From Chitinophagaceae bacterium (GTDB taxonomy: Bacteria > Bacteroidota > Bacteroidia > Chitinophagales > Chitinophagaceae), in assembly GCA_018335935.1 (NCBI GenBank), contig JAGXRG010000071.1, positions 1-64,000 of the forward strand: 64,000 bases of DNA. The letters are read 5' to 3'. This document shows positions 43,356 to 52,638 of the stretch, in pieces. The first letter of the stretch is position 1, and each line of letters begins with the position of its first letter. Under the pieces are notes generated by a model that was given only the letters and a program-made list of their open reading frames with translations, made no database searches and was not told the DNA's origin. A program made the position numbers and the translations under genes.

Positions 43356-45440
43356 ATGCAAAAAATACTCGGAATATTAGCGGTTTTACTTTCCATCATT
43401 CCTAATGCTTATAGTCAAAATGATAGTAGTAAAGTTATCAATTTAGACGAGGTAGTGATTACTGCTACTAGAACTGAAAGAAAATTAGGAAACATTGCAG
43501 TACCTGTATCAATTGTAACATCAAAAAATATACAACAAGCAGCTTCATTAAGGCTAAACGATATTTTAAATGAACAAGCAGGCTTATACATAACAAGTGG
43601 CTTTGGCTCTGGAGTGCAAATGCAAGGTTTAAACCCCGATTATACACTAATATTAATCAATGGTGAACCATTAATAGGAAGAACTGCAGGTGTTTTAGAT
43701 TTAAATAGAATTACTGTTGGCAATATTCAAAAGATTGAGATTGTAAAAGGACCATCTTCTAGTTTGTATGGAAGTGAGGCTATGGCTGGTGTAATTAATA
43801 TTATTACAAAACAGCCTATTAATCATCAATTATCAGCAGGTATAAGATATGGTACATATAATACTTTAGATGCTAATGTTACAACTGCAACAAAATTTAA
43901 TAAATTATTGGTTCAAATTTTTTCAAACTACTACAGCACTGATGGATATAGCATTAGACCAAATTCTGTTGAAAGAACTGTTGCACCAATTAAAAGATAT
44001 ACCCATCAAATTCAACTCAATTATCCATTCTCGAATAAAACAAAGTTGAGTATTTTAGGAAGATATAATTATGAAAACATAACTAATAAGATTGCAGTTA
44101 CTAATACAGGCAGCACAACTTATTCTGATGGTATTGAAAAACATAATGATTATAACATCAACCCCATTATTACACATCAGTTTAATAGTAAAACAAAAAG
44201 TGCATTAAGACTTTATCATTCACGTTTTAAATCAACTCAAGATTTAAGTACTAATACTCCTAATGCTTATAATGATTACTTTTTACAAGATTTTTATAGA
44301 GCCGAAAATCAAACAGATTACCAAATTAATGATAAAAATGCTTTAACAATAGGCACAGGATATATTGTAGAAAATGTTAGAAGTTCTCGTTATGATAATA
44401 AAGACAATACAAAACAAAGTAATGTAGCATATGGCTTTGTACAGAATGAATTTAAACCTAGTGAAAAATTAAATTTAATTGCTGGATTAAGATATGACAA
44501 GAATAGTATTTATGCTTCGGCTTTTTCGCCAAAACTTGCCATTCATTATAAATCAAGCAAAAAAATATCGCTGAATGCCAGTATTGGTAGAGGTTTTAAA
44601 GCACCAGATTTTCGCCAACTTTATTTAAACTTTACAAATACAGCAGCTGGAAGTTATAGTGTTTTTGGGGCTTTAGAAGCTCAAACACAAATTGCTCAAT
44701 TAGATAAACTTGGTCAAATTCAATCTTATGAAAATGATTATTACAAACTTGCTGCATTACAACCAGAATTTTCAACAGGAATTAATATTGGATCAAAATA
44801 TTTAATAAGCACTACAACTTTTTTAGATGTAAACATTTTTAGGAACGATATTGAAAATTTAATAGATAGCAGATTAGTGGCTAACTATAAAAATGGAGCT
44901 CAAATTTTCAGCTACCTAAATGTTAAGAATGCCTATACTCAAGGTATTGAGCTTAATCTTACTCATAAAATAAATACCTCTATAACTATGACCTCTGGCT
45001 ATCAATATTTAGAAACAGCCGATAAAGATCAAATTGATGCCATTAAAAAAGGAACTGTATTTACTAAAGATGCTAATGGTGCAGCTAGAAAAATGAATTT
45101 GAACGAATATTTTGGATTGCCTAACCGAAGTAAGCACATGGCTAATTTAAAATTTTTATACGAAAAGAATGATTTCTTTATAAACACTAGAGCCATTTAT
45201 AGAAGTAAATGGGCAGTTAGCGATAAAGATGGAAATGGATTATATAACAACAACGATGAATTTGCACAAGGATTTGTACAATTAAATTGTTCAATAGGAA
45301 AACAATTTAATCAAATTGCTGTACAAACAGGTTGCGATAATATTTTAAATTATACAGACGTAAATAATTTACCCAATTTACCAGGAAGAACTTATTATAT
45401 CTCTTTTAAATATCAATTAACAAAAAAACAAAAAAAGTAA
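43356..45440 (+). CDS. TonB-dependent outer-membrane receptor, HmuR-like
   Basis: A 694-residue protein: signal peptide about 1-20 ('NAYSQN'), TonB box-like 'VINLDEVVITATRTE' (about 29-43), a plug domain (about 45-155, 'LILINGEPLIGRTAG', 'IVKGPSSSLYGSEAMAGVINIIT') and a 22-strand-type barrel ending in 'YYISFKYQL' (near C-terminus). It takes up a metal chelate, heme or other ligand through the outer membrane. The HmuY-family gene starts 1 nt after its stop, so the pair resembles hmuR-hmuY heme uptake. Heme specificity is inferred from that neighbour only. Confidence 0.92.
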   Translation: MQKILGILAVLLSIIPNAYSQNDSSKVINLDEVVITATRTERKLGNIAVPVSIVTSKNIQQAASLRLNDILNEQAGLYITSGFGSGVQMQGLNPDYTLILINGEPLIGRTAGVLDLNRITVGNIQKIEIVKGPSSSLYGSEAMAGVINIITKQPINHQLSAGIRYGTYNTLDANVTTATKFNKLLVQIFSNYYSTDGYSIRPNSVERTVAPIKRYTHQIQLNYPFSNKTKLSILGRYNYENITNKIAVTNTGSTTYSDGIEKHNDYNINPIITHQFNSKTKSALRLYHSRFKSTQDLSTNTPNAYNDYFLQDFYRAENQTDYQINDKNALTIGTGYIVENVRSSRYDNKDNTKQSNVAYGFVQNEFKPSEKLNLIAGLRYDKNSIYASAFSPKLAIHYKSSKKISLNASIGRGFKAPDFRQLYLNFTNTAAGSYSVFGALEAQTQIAQLDKLGQIQSYENDYYKLAALQPEFSTGINIGSKYLISTTTFLDVNIFRNDIENLIDSRLVANYKNGAQIFSYLNVKNAYTQGIELNLTHKINTSITMTSGYQYLETADKDQIDAIKKGTVFTKDANGAARKMNLNEYFGLPNRSKHMANLKFLYEKNDFFINTRAIYRSKWAVSDKDGNGLYNNNDEFAQGFVQLNCSIGKQFNQIAVQTGCDNILNYTDVNNLPNLPGRTYYISFKYQLTKKQKK

Positions 45441-45441
45441 A

Positions 45442-46116
45442 ATGAAAAACAGCGTAACAAAATTAATGAGCATTGTATTATTAACAGTTGCAATGGTTTC
45501 TTGCAAGAAAGAAGACACCGTATTAGATACCACTAATAATGGCTCTTTTAAAGTTTTTACTCAAGGAAATATTACAACAGTTCAGAACTTACAAGGTGAT
45601 ACTATTATTGGATTAAATCCAACTACAGGTCAACCATATGGTAGTGGAAAATTCACTTTCTTTAGTTTATCTACTGGTCAAATAATAGCAAACTCTGATA
45701 GTGCTACAAACAAATGGGATTTAGCTTTTAGAGGAACTACAATTTTAACTAACAATGGTACAAGTGGACCAGGTTTAGGTGGTGCTTATGTGCAAGTTGG
45801 TGCTTTTGCAGATGTAACAAAAGTTTCATCAGACTCTACCATTAAAATTGATAATGCACCAAATTATGCAATTACAACTGGTAGTAACAAAGGATGGTAT
45901 GTTTATAATGGTGCCAACAATTTAGTTACTCCTATTCCAGGTAGAGTTTTAATTATTAGAACTGCTACAGGAAAGTATGCTAAAGTAGAAATACTAAATT
46001 ATTATAGAGGTGGTGCAACACCTGCTGCTAGTGCATCAGATGCAACTAAAACTTCTGAGCAACGTTACTTTACATTTAGATATACTTATCAATCTTCAGG
46101 CTCAACAACTTTCTAA
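45442..46116 (+). CDS. HmuY-family lipoprotein without His or Met ligands
   Basis: A 224-residue lipoprotein (lipobox 'VAMVSCKKED'). The HmuY-family pattern is visible: 'KWDLAFRGTTILTNNG' and 'YAKVEILNYYRGG', plus a C-terminal strand 'YFTFRYTYQ'. Characterised HmuY proteins bind heme via two His (or Met) residues; in this sequence there is no His at all, and Met occurs only in the signal peptide. If it binds heme it must use other residues (Tyr, Lys), or it binds something else. Immediately follows the TonB receptor. Confidence 0.85.
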   Translation: MKNSVTKLMSIVLLTVAMVSCKKEDTVLDTTNNGSFKVFTQGNITTVQNLQGDTIIGLNPTTGQPYGSGKFTFFSLSTGQIIANSDSATNKWDLAFRGTTILTNNGTSGPGLGGAYVQVGAFADVTKVSSDSTIKIDNAPNYAITTGSNKGWYVYNGANNLVTPIPGRVLIIRTATGKYAKVEILNYYRGGATPAASASDATKTSEQRYFTFRYTYQSSGSTTF

Positions 46117-46135
46117 ATTTTAGATGAACATTTCG

Positions 46136-46167
46136 AAAAGGTGTAGATGAATAGTCTGCACCTTTTT
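46136..46167 (+). terminator. Intrinsic terminator after the receptor/HmuY pair
   Basis: A 12-bp stem (46136-46147 with 46155-46166; one T-G wobble) with 7-nt loop, followed by a run of T. It closes the receptor-HmuY operon and isolates the next gene. Confidence 0.88.
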
Positions 46168-46182
46168 AATTAAAACCTAATT

Positions 46183-46866
46183 ATGAATAACTCAATAGCA
46201 GAATATTTACCAATACTTACAACAATATTTTCAATTTATTTTTTGTTTGAAATATATCCACATTATAAAAGTAGAAACAAATCTTATTTACTATGGTGGA
46301 CGGTGGGTGTTTTAACTTTTGGACTAGGAACACTAACAGAAAGTATTAATATTCTTTTTGGATGGAGTGAACTCAATTTAAGATGTTGGTATATAGTTGG
46401 AGCTCTTTTAGGCGGCTTTCCTTTAGCACAAGGATCTGTTTACTTATTAATGAATAAAAAGTTTGCAAATTATACATCTTTTATTTTCATTACATTAATC
46501 ATCATTGCATCAATAACTATTTTCATAACCCCTATTAATCTACCCTCAGATTTTTCAGGTAAGCTTTCTGGCAAAGTATTTTCATGGTCGTGGGTAAGAT
46601 ACTTTTCACCATTTATAAACTTATACTCCTTTATTTTTTTGGTAGGAGGTGCAATTTACTCTGCAATTAAATATTCGAAGTTGGTAGATCAGCAAATCAA
46701 ATTCAAGGGTAATATTTTAATAGCAATGGGAGCATTATTACCTGGCATAGGTGGTAGTTTTACAAGAGCTGGTTATGTAAATGTTTTATTTGTGACTGAG
46801 TTAATTGGACTGATACTAATTTATATTGGCTATAAAATAATTAAATCAGAAAAAGCTAAAAATTAA
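46183..46866 (+). CDS. Seven-helix membrane protein, function unknown
   Basis: A 227-residue hydrophobic protein with about seven membrane segments ('ILTTIFSIYFLFEIY', 'WWTVGVLTFGLGTL', 'WYIVGALLGGFPLAQG', 'FIFITLIIIASITIFI' and others) and short loops. No family recognised with certainty. It sits 16 nt after the terminator of the receptor operon and ends 2 nt from the convergent MetH-domain gene, so it is transcribed alone. Confidence 0.8.
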   Translation: MNNSIAEYLPILTTIFSIYFLFEIYPHYKSRNKSYLLWWTVGVLTFGLGTLTESINILFGWSELNLRCWYIVGALLGGFPLAQGSVYLLMNKKFANYTSFIFITLIIIASITIFITPINLPSDFSGKLSGKVFSWSWVRYFSPFINLYSFIFLVGGAIYSAIKYSKLVDQQIKFKGNILIAMGALLPGIGGSFTRAGYVNVLFVTELIGLILIYIGYKIIKSEKAKN

Positions 46867-46868
46867 GA

Positions 46869-47894
46869 CTAGTTACTCAAGCTTTCCTCAATTAAGGGAA
46901 GTTTGCGAGGGGAGTACTTTTTCACTTCTTGAGCTATATGTTTAATATGTGCAGGAGTTGTACCACAACATCCACCAACAATATTTACGAAACCTTCTTT
47001 AGCCCAGTCTTCTAAAAAATGAGCAGTTTGATGTGGTTCTTCATCATACTCTCCCATAGCATTTGGCAATCCAGCATTAGGATAAGCAGAGGTATAACAT
47101 GAGGCTATTTGTGAAAGTTCTTCTATATGTGCCCTCATATCTTTTGCACCTAAAGCACAATTTAAACCAACAGATAATGGTCTTGCATGTTCAACAGAAA
47201 TATAAAAAGCTTCAAGGGTTTGACCACTTAAAGTTCTTCCACTGGCATCAGTAATAGTTCCACTAATCATAATTGGAAGTTCTGGTTTTTTCTCCTCTCT
47301 AAAATATTTCTTCACTGCATAAATCGCTGCTTTTGCATTGAGTGTATCGAAAATGGTCTCAATTAAAATAATATCTACCCCCCCATCAACCAACCCTTTT
47401 ACTTGCTCATAGTAAGCATTTGCAGCTTCATCAAAAGTTAAAGCTCTAAACCCTGGATTATTAACATCTGGACTTAATGATAAAGTTTTATTTAAAGGTC
47501 CAATAGCACCAGCTATATACTTTTGATTTGTATCACCTAGATTTTCATTTTTAAATTCTTGTATTGCATTTAATGCACATTTTGCAGCAGCAACATTAAG
47601 TTCGTAAGCTAACTCTTGCATTTCATAATCTGTCATTGCAATGCTTGTACTACTAAAAGTATTGGTTTCAATAATATCAGCACCTGCATTTAAATATTCT
47701 TTATGAATTGCAGTTATAATTTGTGGTTGTGTAATACATAACAGATCGTTATTGCCTTTAACATCTAAATGCCAATCTTTAAATCGCTCACCTCTATAAT
47801 CTGCCTCAGAAAGTTTATATCTCTGAATCATGGTGCCCATAGCTCCATCAATAATTAATATTCTTTTTTCAAGATCACTCTTAATGTTTTTCAT
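46869..47894 (-). CDS. Homocysteine S-methyltransferase domain (N-terminal MetH module)
   Basis: A 341-residue enzyme equal to the homocysteine-binding module of cobalamin-dependent methionine synthase: '[13 protein letters not shown]', '[15 protein letters not shown]', '[11 protein letters not shown]', and the zinc-binding cysteines '[11 protein letters not shown]'. In full MetH this domain is followed by folate-, cobalamin- and SAM-binding domains; here the frame ends and no such gene lies downstream. In Bacteroidota the two halves are often separate genes, so a partner may exist elsewhere, or it uses another methyl donor such as S-methylmethionine. Confidence 0.9.
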   Translation of the reverse strand: MKNIKSDLEKRILIIDGAMGTMIQRYKLSEADYRGERFKDWHLDVKGNNDLLCITQPQIITAIHKEYLNAGADIIETNTFSSTSIAMTDYEMQELAYELNVAAAKCALNAIQEFKNENLGDTNQKYIAGAIGPLNKTLSLSPDVNNPGFRALTFDEAANAYYEQVKGLVDGGVDIILIETIFDTLNAKAAIYAVKKYFREEKKPELPIMISGTITDASGRTLSGQTLEAFYISVEHARPLSVGLNCALGAKDMRAHIEELSQIASCYTSAYPNAGLPNAMGEYDEEPHQTAHFLEDWAKEGFVNIVGGCCGTTPAHIKHIAQEVKKYSPRKLPLIEESLSN

Positions 47895-48253
47895 GCCTCA
47901 ATAAATTAAAAGAATAATAAGCGAAGTGTACCTGAAATGGGTAAAGTATACTTTCGTTTATTAGTTCTATTGTAGTTAAATGTATGGGTTGAACAATAAA
48001 CAAATCGACCCAGCATGCAAATATACGTGAGTGCAGAAACCAATATATCTAAAAGAGAAATTTTAAAAGAAGAAGTGCTAAAAATTAAAAAACCCTTCAA
48101 GGCCGGTAAAATACCGGCCAAGCGGGTACTGTTCTTGTCATCTTCATTAGGGTAACGATATTCTAAAATAAGAACGATGCAATTTATTTAAATATTCTAC
48201 AAATACTTTCATTGTGAAAAAATGATCGAATGCTGTGCCATTATTAACATGTG
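47895..48253 (-). other. 359-nt intergenic region with GC-rich hairpin
   Basis: Between the MetH-domain gene and yceI. It holds the GC-rich hairpin at 48093-48126, a 46-codon ORF on the plus strand (48015-48155) of doubtful reality, the palindrome AAAGTATACTTT (around 47946), and otherwise nothing I can name. A short segment on the minus strand (AACAGTACCCGC, near 48124-48135) matches the core of cobalamin riboswitches, but the rest of the aptamer is not recognisable. Confidence 0.5.
48085..48126 (-). terminator. GC-rich hairpin terminator downstream of yceI
   Basis: Perfect stem GGCCGGTA/TACCGGCC (48101-48108 with 48112-48119), 3-nt loop, with an outer CCC/GGG pairing (48093-48095 with 48124-48126), then T6 on the minus strand. 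Far richer in G+C than the region. It would stop transcription from the yceI/OB-fold genes before metH. Confidence 0.75.
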
Positions 48254-48787
48254 TTATTGTAAGGTGCAATCAACAGCAACAGCAATAGAATTACTAATTC
48301 CCTCAGGAACTGTGATCTTATAGTCAACCAGCTTTACATTGAATTTACTTTTAATTGTTACTTTTCCTTCTTGAAAAGAAATTGTACCAGTTACAGTAAT
48401 TTGTTTTGTAACTCCATGTAAAGTTAAATTGCCTAAAACTGTAACACTATAAGTTCCATTTTTTTGAAATATTACTGGATTAAAATTTTTTATTTGACCT
48501 ACAAAATTCGCTTTTGGATATTTATCACTATGTAAATACTCTTCTTCGTTAAAGTGTTTTTGCATTAAGGCATTTTCGAATGAAAAGCCTTTTATTAAAA
48601 CTGCAAACTGAACTTTCCCTGTGATTGTGTTAATACTACAAAAAACTTGATTGTTTATAGCTTCTACATCTTCAATAGCTGTGTTGGAAAAAAACTTTAT
48701 TTGCCCTGACTTTGTGGTGTAATTTTTCTGACTAAAACACAATCCTGTAAAAAGGATACTAAATAATACTAAACTAAATTTTTTCAT
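48254..48787 (-). CDS. YceI-family protein
   Basis: A 177-residue protein with a signal peptide (about 1-19) and the YceI lipocalin-like barrel: 'KSGQIKFFSNTAIEDVEA', 'VQFAVLIKGFSFENALMQKHFNEEEY', 'YPKANFVGQIKNF', 'VTVLGNLTLHGVTKQITVTG'. Family members bind isoprenoid or fatty-acid-like lipids in the periplasm. The start overlaps the OB-fold gene by 4 nt (ATGA). Context with a secreted CxxCH protein suggests a role in an electron-carrier or quinone-related process. Confidence 0.92.
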   Translation of the reverse strand: MKKFSLVLFSILFTGLCFSQKNYTTKSGQIKFFSNTAIEDVEAINNQVFCSINTITGKVQFAVLIKGFSFENALMQKHFNEEEYLHSDKYPKANFVGQIKNFNPVIFQKNGTYSVTVLGNLTLHGVTKQITVTGTISFQEGKVTIKSKFNVKLVDYKITVPEGISNSIAVAVDCTLQ

Positions 48788-49197
48788 AATTTTATAATTT
48801 CTCCTTCATTAAATTGAACATCGCCTAAATAGCCAGTACAAATTCCTTTTAAAGTTATTGTGGTACCTAAATTAAAAAGAGGCAAACTGTCTTTCAATAA
48901 AAAATATATTTGAGTACCATCATCATCTGTTTTTAAATACACAGCAGTTTTTCCGTTTTCAATTTGAGAATTGATCACTTCGCCACTTACTTCAATTTGC
49001 TTTCCTGAGTATTTAGCAAAAGCAGCTGTCTCATCATTCAAAAAATCTTTTGCAATTTCAACAGCTGTAACTGGAGGAGCTTTTTTTACAGTAAAATTTT
49101 TATACACTTCTGTTTTAGGGAGATAAAATACAATAAACCAAATGCCAATGATAATAATTGGAATTAATATTAGGCCATATTTAAAGAGCTTTTTCAT
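48784..49197 (-). CDS. Membrane-anchored OB-fold protein (tRNA_anti-like)
   Basis: A 137-residue protein with one N-terminal membrane segment (about 7-29) and a periplasmic OB-fold ('AEIAKDF' to 'KYSGKQIEVSGEVINSQIENG', 'AVYLKTDDDGTQIYFLL', 'GTTITLKGICTGYLGDVQF') of the 'tRNA_anti-like' type, which has no known nucleic-acid role outside the cytoplasm. It is the first gene of the pair with yceI. Confidence 0.85.
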   Translation of the reverse strand: MKKLFKYGLILIPIIIIGIWFIVFYLPKTEVYKNFTVKKAPPVTAVEIAKDFLNDETAAFAKYSGKQIEVSGEVINSQIENGKTAVYLKTDDDGTQIYFLLKDSLPLFNLGTTITLKGICTGYLGDVQFNEGEIIKL

Positions 49198-49218
49198 TTT
49201 CTATGTTTTATATATTGC

Positions 49219-49250
49219 AAAAAAAAGAGATTAAAAAATTAATCTCTTTT
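49219..49250 (-). terminator. Terminator after the CxxCH protein gene
   Basis: Stem AAAAGAGATTAA/TTAATCTCTTTT (49223-49234 with 49239-49250, 4-nt loop) followed by T on the minus strand. It lies between the CxxCH protein gene (49264-50367) and the OB-fold gene, so the OB-fold/yceI pair needs its own promoter, or readthrough. Confidence 0.8.
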
Positions 49251-49263
49251 GAATTAAGCAATT

Positions 49264-50367
49264 TTATTGCAAAATCAGTGATTTTGTTTGCTGAAAATTA
49301 TCAGTTACAAATTTTACAAATAACATCCCTTTAAAATCATTTATTTTAGGAGAAAAGGTAATTCTGTTATTACCCACAGATAAGTTTGAATTTATAACTT
49401 GTAAGTTTCTTCCTGAAGCATCTAACACAATTATGTTTATTACACGAGATTTATCACTAGCAATATCTACATTTATAGGGTCAGATTTTTTGATAATGGT
49501 TGGATAAATATTTTTAATGGTAATTCCATTGAATACTGGTTTGATACTAATATGATTTGAATATTTAGCACTACCATCTTTGTCAACTAATTTAAGACGA
49601 TAAAAAATCTGGCTGCCATTATTATAACTTAATTTAGTATCTAAAAATGAGTATGCTGTTTCTCTAGATGAATTTCCTATTGCATCAACACGCCCAATAC
49701 TAAAAAAGAATTGGCCATCGTCACTTCTTTCAATATCAAAGTAATTACTATTAACCTCGGTTAAAGTTTGCCATTTTAATAAAATATTATTGTTATCATT
49801 AATAGCATAAAACTCTCCAAGTTCTATAGGTAATGCCACTACAGAAGACCCTGCATAAATAAAATCTCCACCATCACCACTACCATCTGCTGCATTCCCT
49901 ACATAAAAAAATGTAACATTACCCGATGCTGCAGGTGCTGTCCATCTTAAATTATTATAAGTAAAAGAATTTGATGAACTTGTTGATACAGCATTATTAT
50001 GACTTAATTCTGTGCCATTTGTAGCTGCATTTGAATTTGTAGAAGAAAAAGTACCAACAGAAGTACCAGAACTATTTACAGCTTTCATAGAAAAACCCCA
50101 ACGTTGTCTATTACTAGCCCCATGATTAATAGTTAGTGAAATTGGATACTGAGTAAATGGAACATAACCACCAGATGGTAAACCAGAAACTGTTACACTA
50201 CCTCCAACAGCATTCAATGGATTTCCTGAATGACAAGTGTTACAATAATTGCCAGTAGCCCCAGTATAACCTGTTGGAGGTTGACTAGAAAAATTAAGTC
50301 CATGTATACCTGATTGTAATAAGCATACGCAACTTGCGAGTATCAATAAAGTAAATATTTTATTCAT
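49264..50367 (-). CDS. Secreted choice-of-anchor-V protein with CxxCH motif and T9SS sorting domain
   Basis: A 367-residue exported protein: signal peptide about 1-19, then a CxxCH heme-attachment motif close to the mature N-terminus ('NYCNTCHSGNP'), a beta-sandwich domain ('AVGGSVTVSGLPSGGYVP', 'QRWGFSMKAVN') of the choice-of-anchor V type, a linker ('LLKWQTLTEVNSNYFDIERS'), and a C-terminal T9SS type-A sorting domain ('ISIKPVFNGITIKNIYPTI', 'GMLFVKFVTDN'). Whether heme is attached to the single motif is not known; if so it would be a surface monoheme protein. The neighbouring OB-fold and YceI genes are probably linked functionally. Confidence 0.9.
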   Translation of the reverse strand: MNKIFTLLILASCVCLLQSGIHGLNFSSQPPTGYTGATGNYCNTCHSGNPLNAVGGSVTVSGLPSGGYVPFTQYPISLTINHGASNRQRWGFSMKAVNSSGTSVGTFSSTNSNAATNGTELSHNNAVSTSSSNSFTYNNLRWTAPAASGNVTFFYVGNAADGSGDGGDFIYAGSSVVALPIELGEFYAINDNNNILLKWQTLTEVNSNYFDIERSDDGQFFFSIGRVDAIGNSSRETAYSFLDTKLSYNNGSQIFYRLKLVDKDGSAKYSNHISIKPVFNGITIKNIYPTIIKKSDPINVDIASDKSRVINIIVLDASGRNLQVINSNLSVGNNRITFSPKINDFKGMLFVKFVTDNFQQTKSLILQ

Positions 50368-50428
50368 ATGGTAAATTTTGAAATTGAAAATACAAAATTT
50401 TAGTCTATGAATAATATTTAACTAAAAT

Positions 50429-51043
50429 TTATTTTACATATTGCTGAACAGGAAGTCGATTGGTTAAGCTCTTTGCTAAGGTCATTTCATCAGCAAATTC
50501 AAGCTCTCCCCCAAATGCAATACCACGTGCAATAGTAGTTACTTTACAATCTAAGCCTGTTAACTTTTTCTGTATATAGTAAATTGTTGTATCGCCTTGT
50601 ATATTTGGGTTAAGAGCAAAAATCAATTCGTGCACCTCCTCTTTTTTTACTCTATTAATTAAAGATTCAATTTGCAAATCATTAGGTCCAATTCCATCTA
50701 GTGGAGAAATAATTCCACCTAAAACATGATAAACCCCATTGAATTGTTGAGTATTTTCTATTGCAATAACATCTCTTATATTTTCTACAACACAAATTAA
50801 GTGTTGATTTCTCATACTATTTGAGCAAGTATTACAAATATTGGCATCGCTTATATTATGACAACGACTACAAAAAACTATTTCAGTTCTCATTTTTGCA
50901 ATGGTTTCTGCAAAGTGTTCAACGTTTGCTTTATCTTGTTTTAAAAGATGCAGTACTAAACGAAGAGCTGTCTTTTTTCCAATTCCAGGGAGTTGTGTAA
51001 ACGAATCAACAGCGTTCTGTAATAACGATGAGGGCAATAACAT
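50429..51043 (-). CDS. recR: Recombination protein RecR
   Basis: A 204-residue protein of standard length. The helix-hairpin-helix ('LPGIGKKTALRLVLHLL'), the zinc finger (Cys residues in 'FCSRCHNISDANICNTC'), and the Toprim domain ('CVVENIRDVIAIENT', 'NPNIQGDTTIYYI') are present. With RecO (and RecF) it loads RecA at gaps. No dnaX or YbaB gene is beside it here. Confidence 0.97.
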   Translation of the reverse strand: MLLPSSLLQNAVDSFTQLPGIGKKTALRLVLHLLKQDKANVEHFAETIAKMRTEIVFCSRCHNISDANICNTCSNSMRNQHLICVVENIRDVIAIENTQQFNGVYHVLGGIISPLDGIGPNDLQIESLINRVKKEEVHELIFALNPNIQGDTTIYYIQKKLTGLDCKVTTIARGIAFGGELEFADEMTLAKSLTNRLPVQQYVK

Positions 51044-51070
51044 GTAACAAATGTAAAGTGTATTTTTTAT

Positions 51071-52573
51071 TTACAGAACATTACACTTTATACTATTATC
51101 ATTGTATTTATTCTTGTAAGGATAAATGTTTAGCATAACATATCCCCCACTATTAAATGGCTGACGATAATAACCTTTAAACCAACCTAAAACGCCTAAA
51201 TCATGAACGCCTAAGAGTAATGGTCCAATTTTAACTGCTGCCCCCATCCAAAAACTTCTTTGAACATTATATTGCATGGGTAAATAAAAGCCAAAGCCTT
51301 GAGTTTCCCAACGTGGGGTTAGGGTAAATAAATTTAATTCTCTTGCATTGATACTACTAGTAGAATTACTTGAAAATATATTTATGCTGGCCTGAAAGTT
51401 TGCAAAAAATCCTCCTCCAAAATTTCTATCTACAGAAGCAACAATTCTTGTTGGGGCACTAATGGTAAAGCTACCTTTTAAAGAATCTGTATTATTAAAC
51501 ATTGGACTAACTGAATCTCTAAATTGAACTAATGAATTAACATTACTAAACTTAGTTACTAAAGAAGTATCTACTAAACTAGCATTAGGAATTCTGTTAG
51601 TTGCAGAACCTCTAATATAATCGTATTTTAAAGTACCAATATCCATTATTGAGGCTCCAAATTTCCAAGAGTAATTTAAATTATTAATATTAGCTTCAAC
51701 AGTTTCATCAACAATCATATATTCAACACCAATACTAAAGTTTAAAGAACTATAAGAATTTTTATAAAATTCTCTAACTGTAGTAGAATTAACAGGAACA
51801 GTATCGAAGTATGACAAGTTGTTAGAATATAAATAAGATAAAGTACCTCCATTATTGAGTGCCTGAAAGTATTCTCTATTATTCGAGGGATTAACCAGTT
51901 TTTGATACTGAAGATTCCTTACTCCAAAATAACCACCAGATAAAGCCTTTGAAAAACCAATATTAGCACCCACGCTTAGTTTTGCAGTAGAGTTTTCTAT
52001 TAAAACTTGAGAAATATTAAGATTGGTTTCCATAGAACCAGAATGCATTGCAAATCCATCAAGAGTATGGCCTGGCAAATTTTGGTTTAGAAAACCATTT
52101 ACAGTTGATTTAGTATATTCACTTATAAATATATCGTTTGTTTTAAATTCATTATAAGTTCTTCCCCTAAAAGAAAACCCAATAGAGGTTTTATCTTTAA
52201 TTCTATATCTAAAGCTTAGTCCTTGTCCATCAATAATTCCTTGATAATGTCTACTAAATAAACCACTGTATGGAAATACTGTAGTATCATTTAAGTTATT
52301 TTCATTAATCTGAGTTATGGGTAAGTTTCGAACAAATCCTGTGTTTTGATCTGTTTTAAATTGTAAACCAATTAGACTAACATCCCACTTATAAAAACTA
52401 TTTACAGGAGAAGCAGGGTTAACATACATACTTGTGATTCCAGCAAATGGAGAACCATTGATTGCATGATAACTTTGTGCATACAGCATAGATGAGTAAA
52501 ATAAACAAATAGATAAAGTAACAAATAATTTGTTATTGAAGAGTTTTACTCGAGTTATAAAATTCATACACAT
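51071..52573 (-). CDS. DUF5723-family outer-membrane protein
   Basis: A 500-residue exported protein: signal peptide about 1-32 ('SMLYAQS'), 'GSPFAGITSMYVNPASPVNS' and beta-rich sequence with the DUF5723 pattern through to a C-terminal strand 'YVMLNIYPYKNKY'. Likely an outer-membrane barrel of the FadL/PorV-like type of shape, but no function is established. Start at ATG 52573 or 52567 is equivalent. It is 28 nt upstream of recR. Confidence 0.85.
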   Translation of the reverse strand: MCMNFITRVKLFNNKLFVTLSICLFYSSMLYAQSYHAINGSPFAGITSMYVNPASPVNSFYKWDVSLIGLQFKTDQNTGFVRNLPITQINENNLNDTTVFPYSGLFSRHYQGIIDGQGLSFRYRIKDKTSIGFSFRGRTYNEFKTNDIFISEYTKSTVNGFLNQNLPGHTLDGFAMHSGSMETNLNISQVLIENSTAKLSVGANIGFSKALSGGYFGVRNLQYQKLVNPSNNREYFQALNNGGTLSYLYSNNLSYFDTVPVNSTTVREFYKNSYSSLNFSIGVEYMIVDETVEANINNLNYSWKFGASIMDIGTLKYDYIRGSATNRIPNASLVDTSLVTKFSNVNSLVQFRDSVSPMFNNTDSLKGSFTISAPTRIVASVDRNFGGGFFANFQASINIFSSNSTSSINARELNLFTLTPRWETQGFGFYLPMQYNVQRSFWMGAAVKIGPLLLGVHDLGVLGWFKGYYRQPFNSGGYVMLNIYPYKNKYNDNSIKCNVL

Positions 52574-52638
52574 AGAATAAGTAACAAAAAAAGTACAATA
52601 AAGTTTAAATAGGAAATAAATTTTAACAAAACCTAGTA

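Noticed and set aside
48015-48155. 46-codon plus-strand ORF overlapping the GC-rich hairpin
   Set aside because: Short, no recognisable domain, and part of its sequence is the palindrome itself; not supported as a gene.
48081-48200. Full cobalamin or SAM riboswitch upstream of the MetH-domain gene
   Set aside because: Only a short core-like segment is present; the other conserved stems and the B12 box could not be found by eye, so no riboswitch is annotated.
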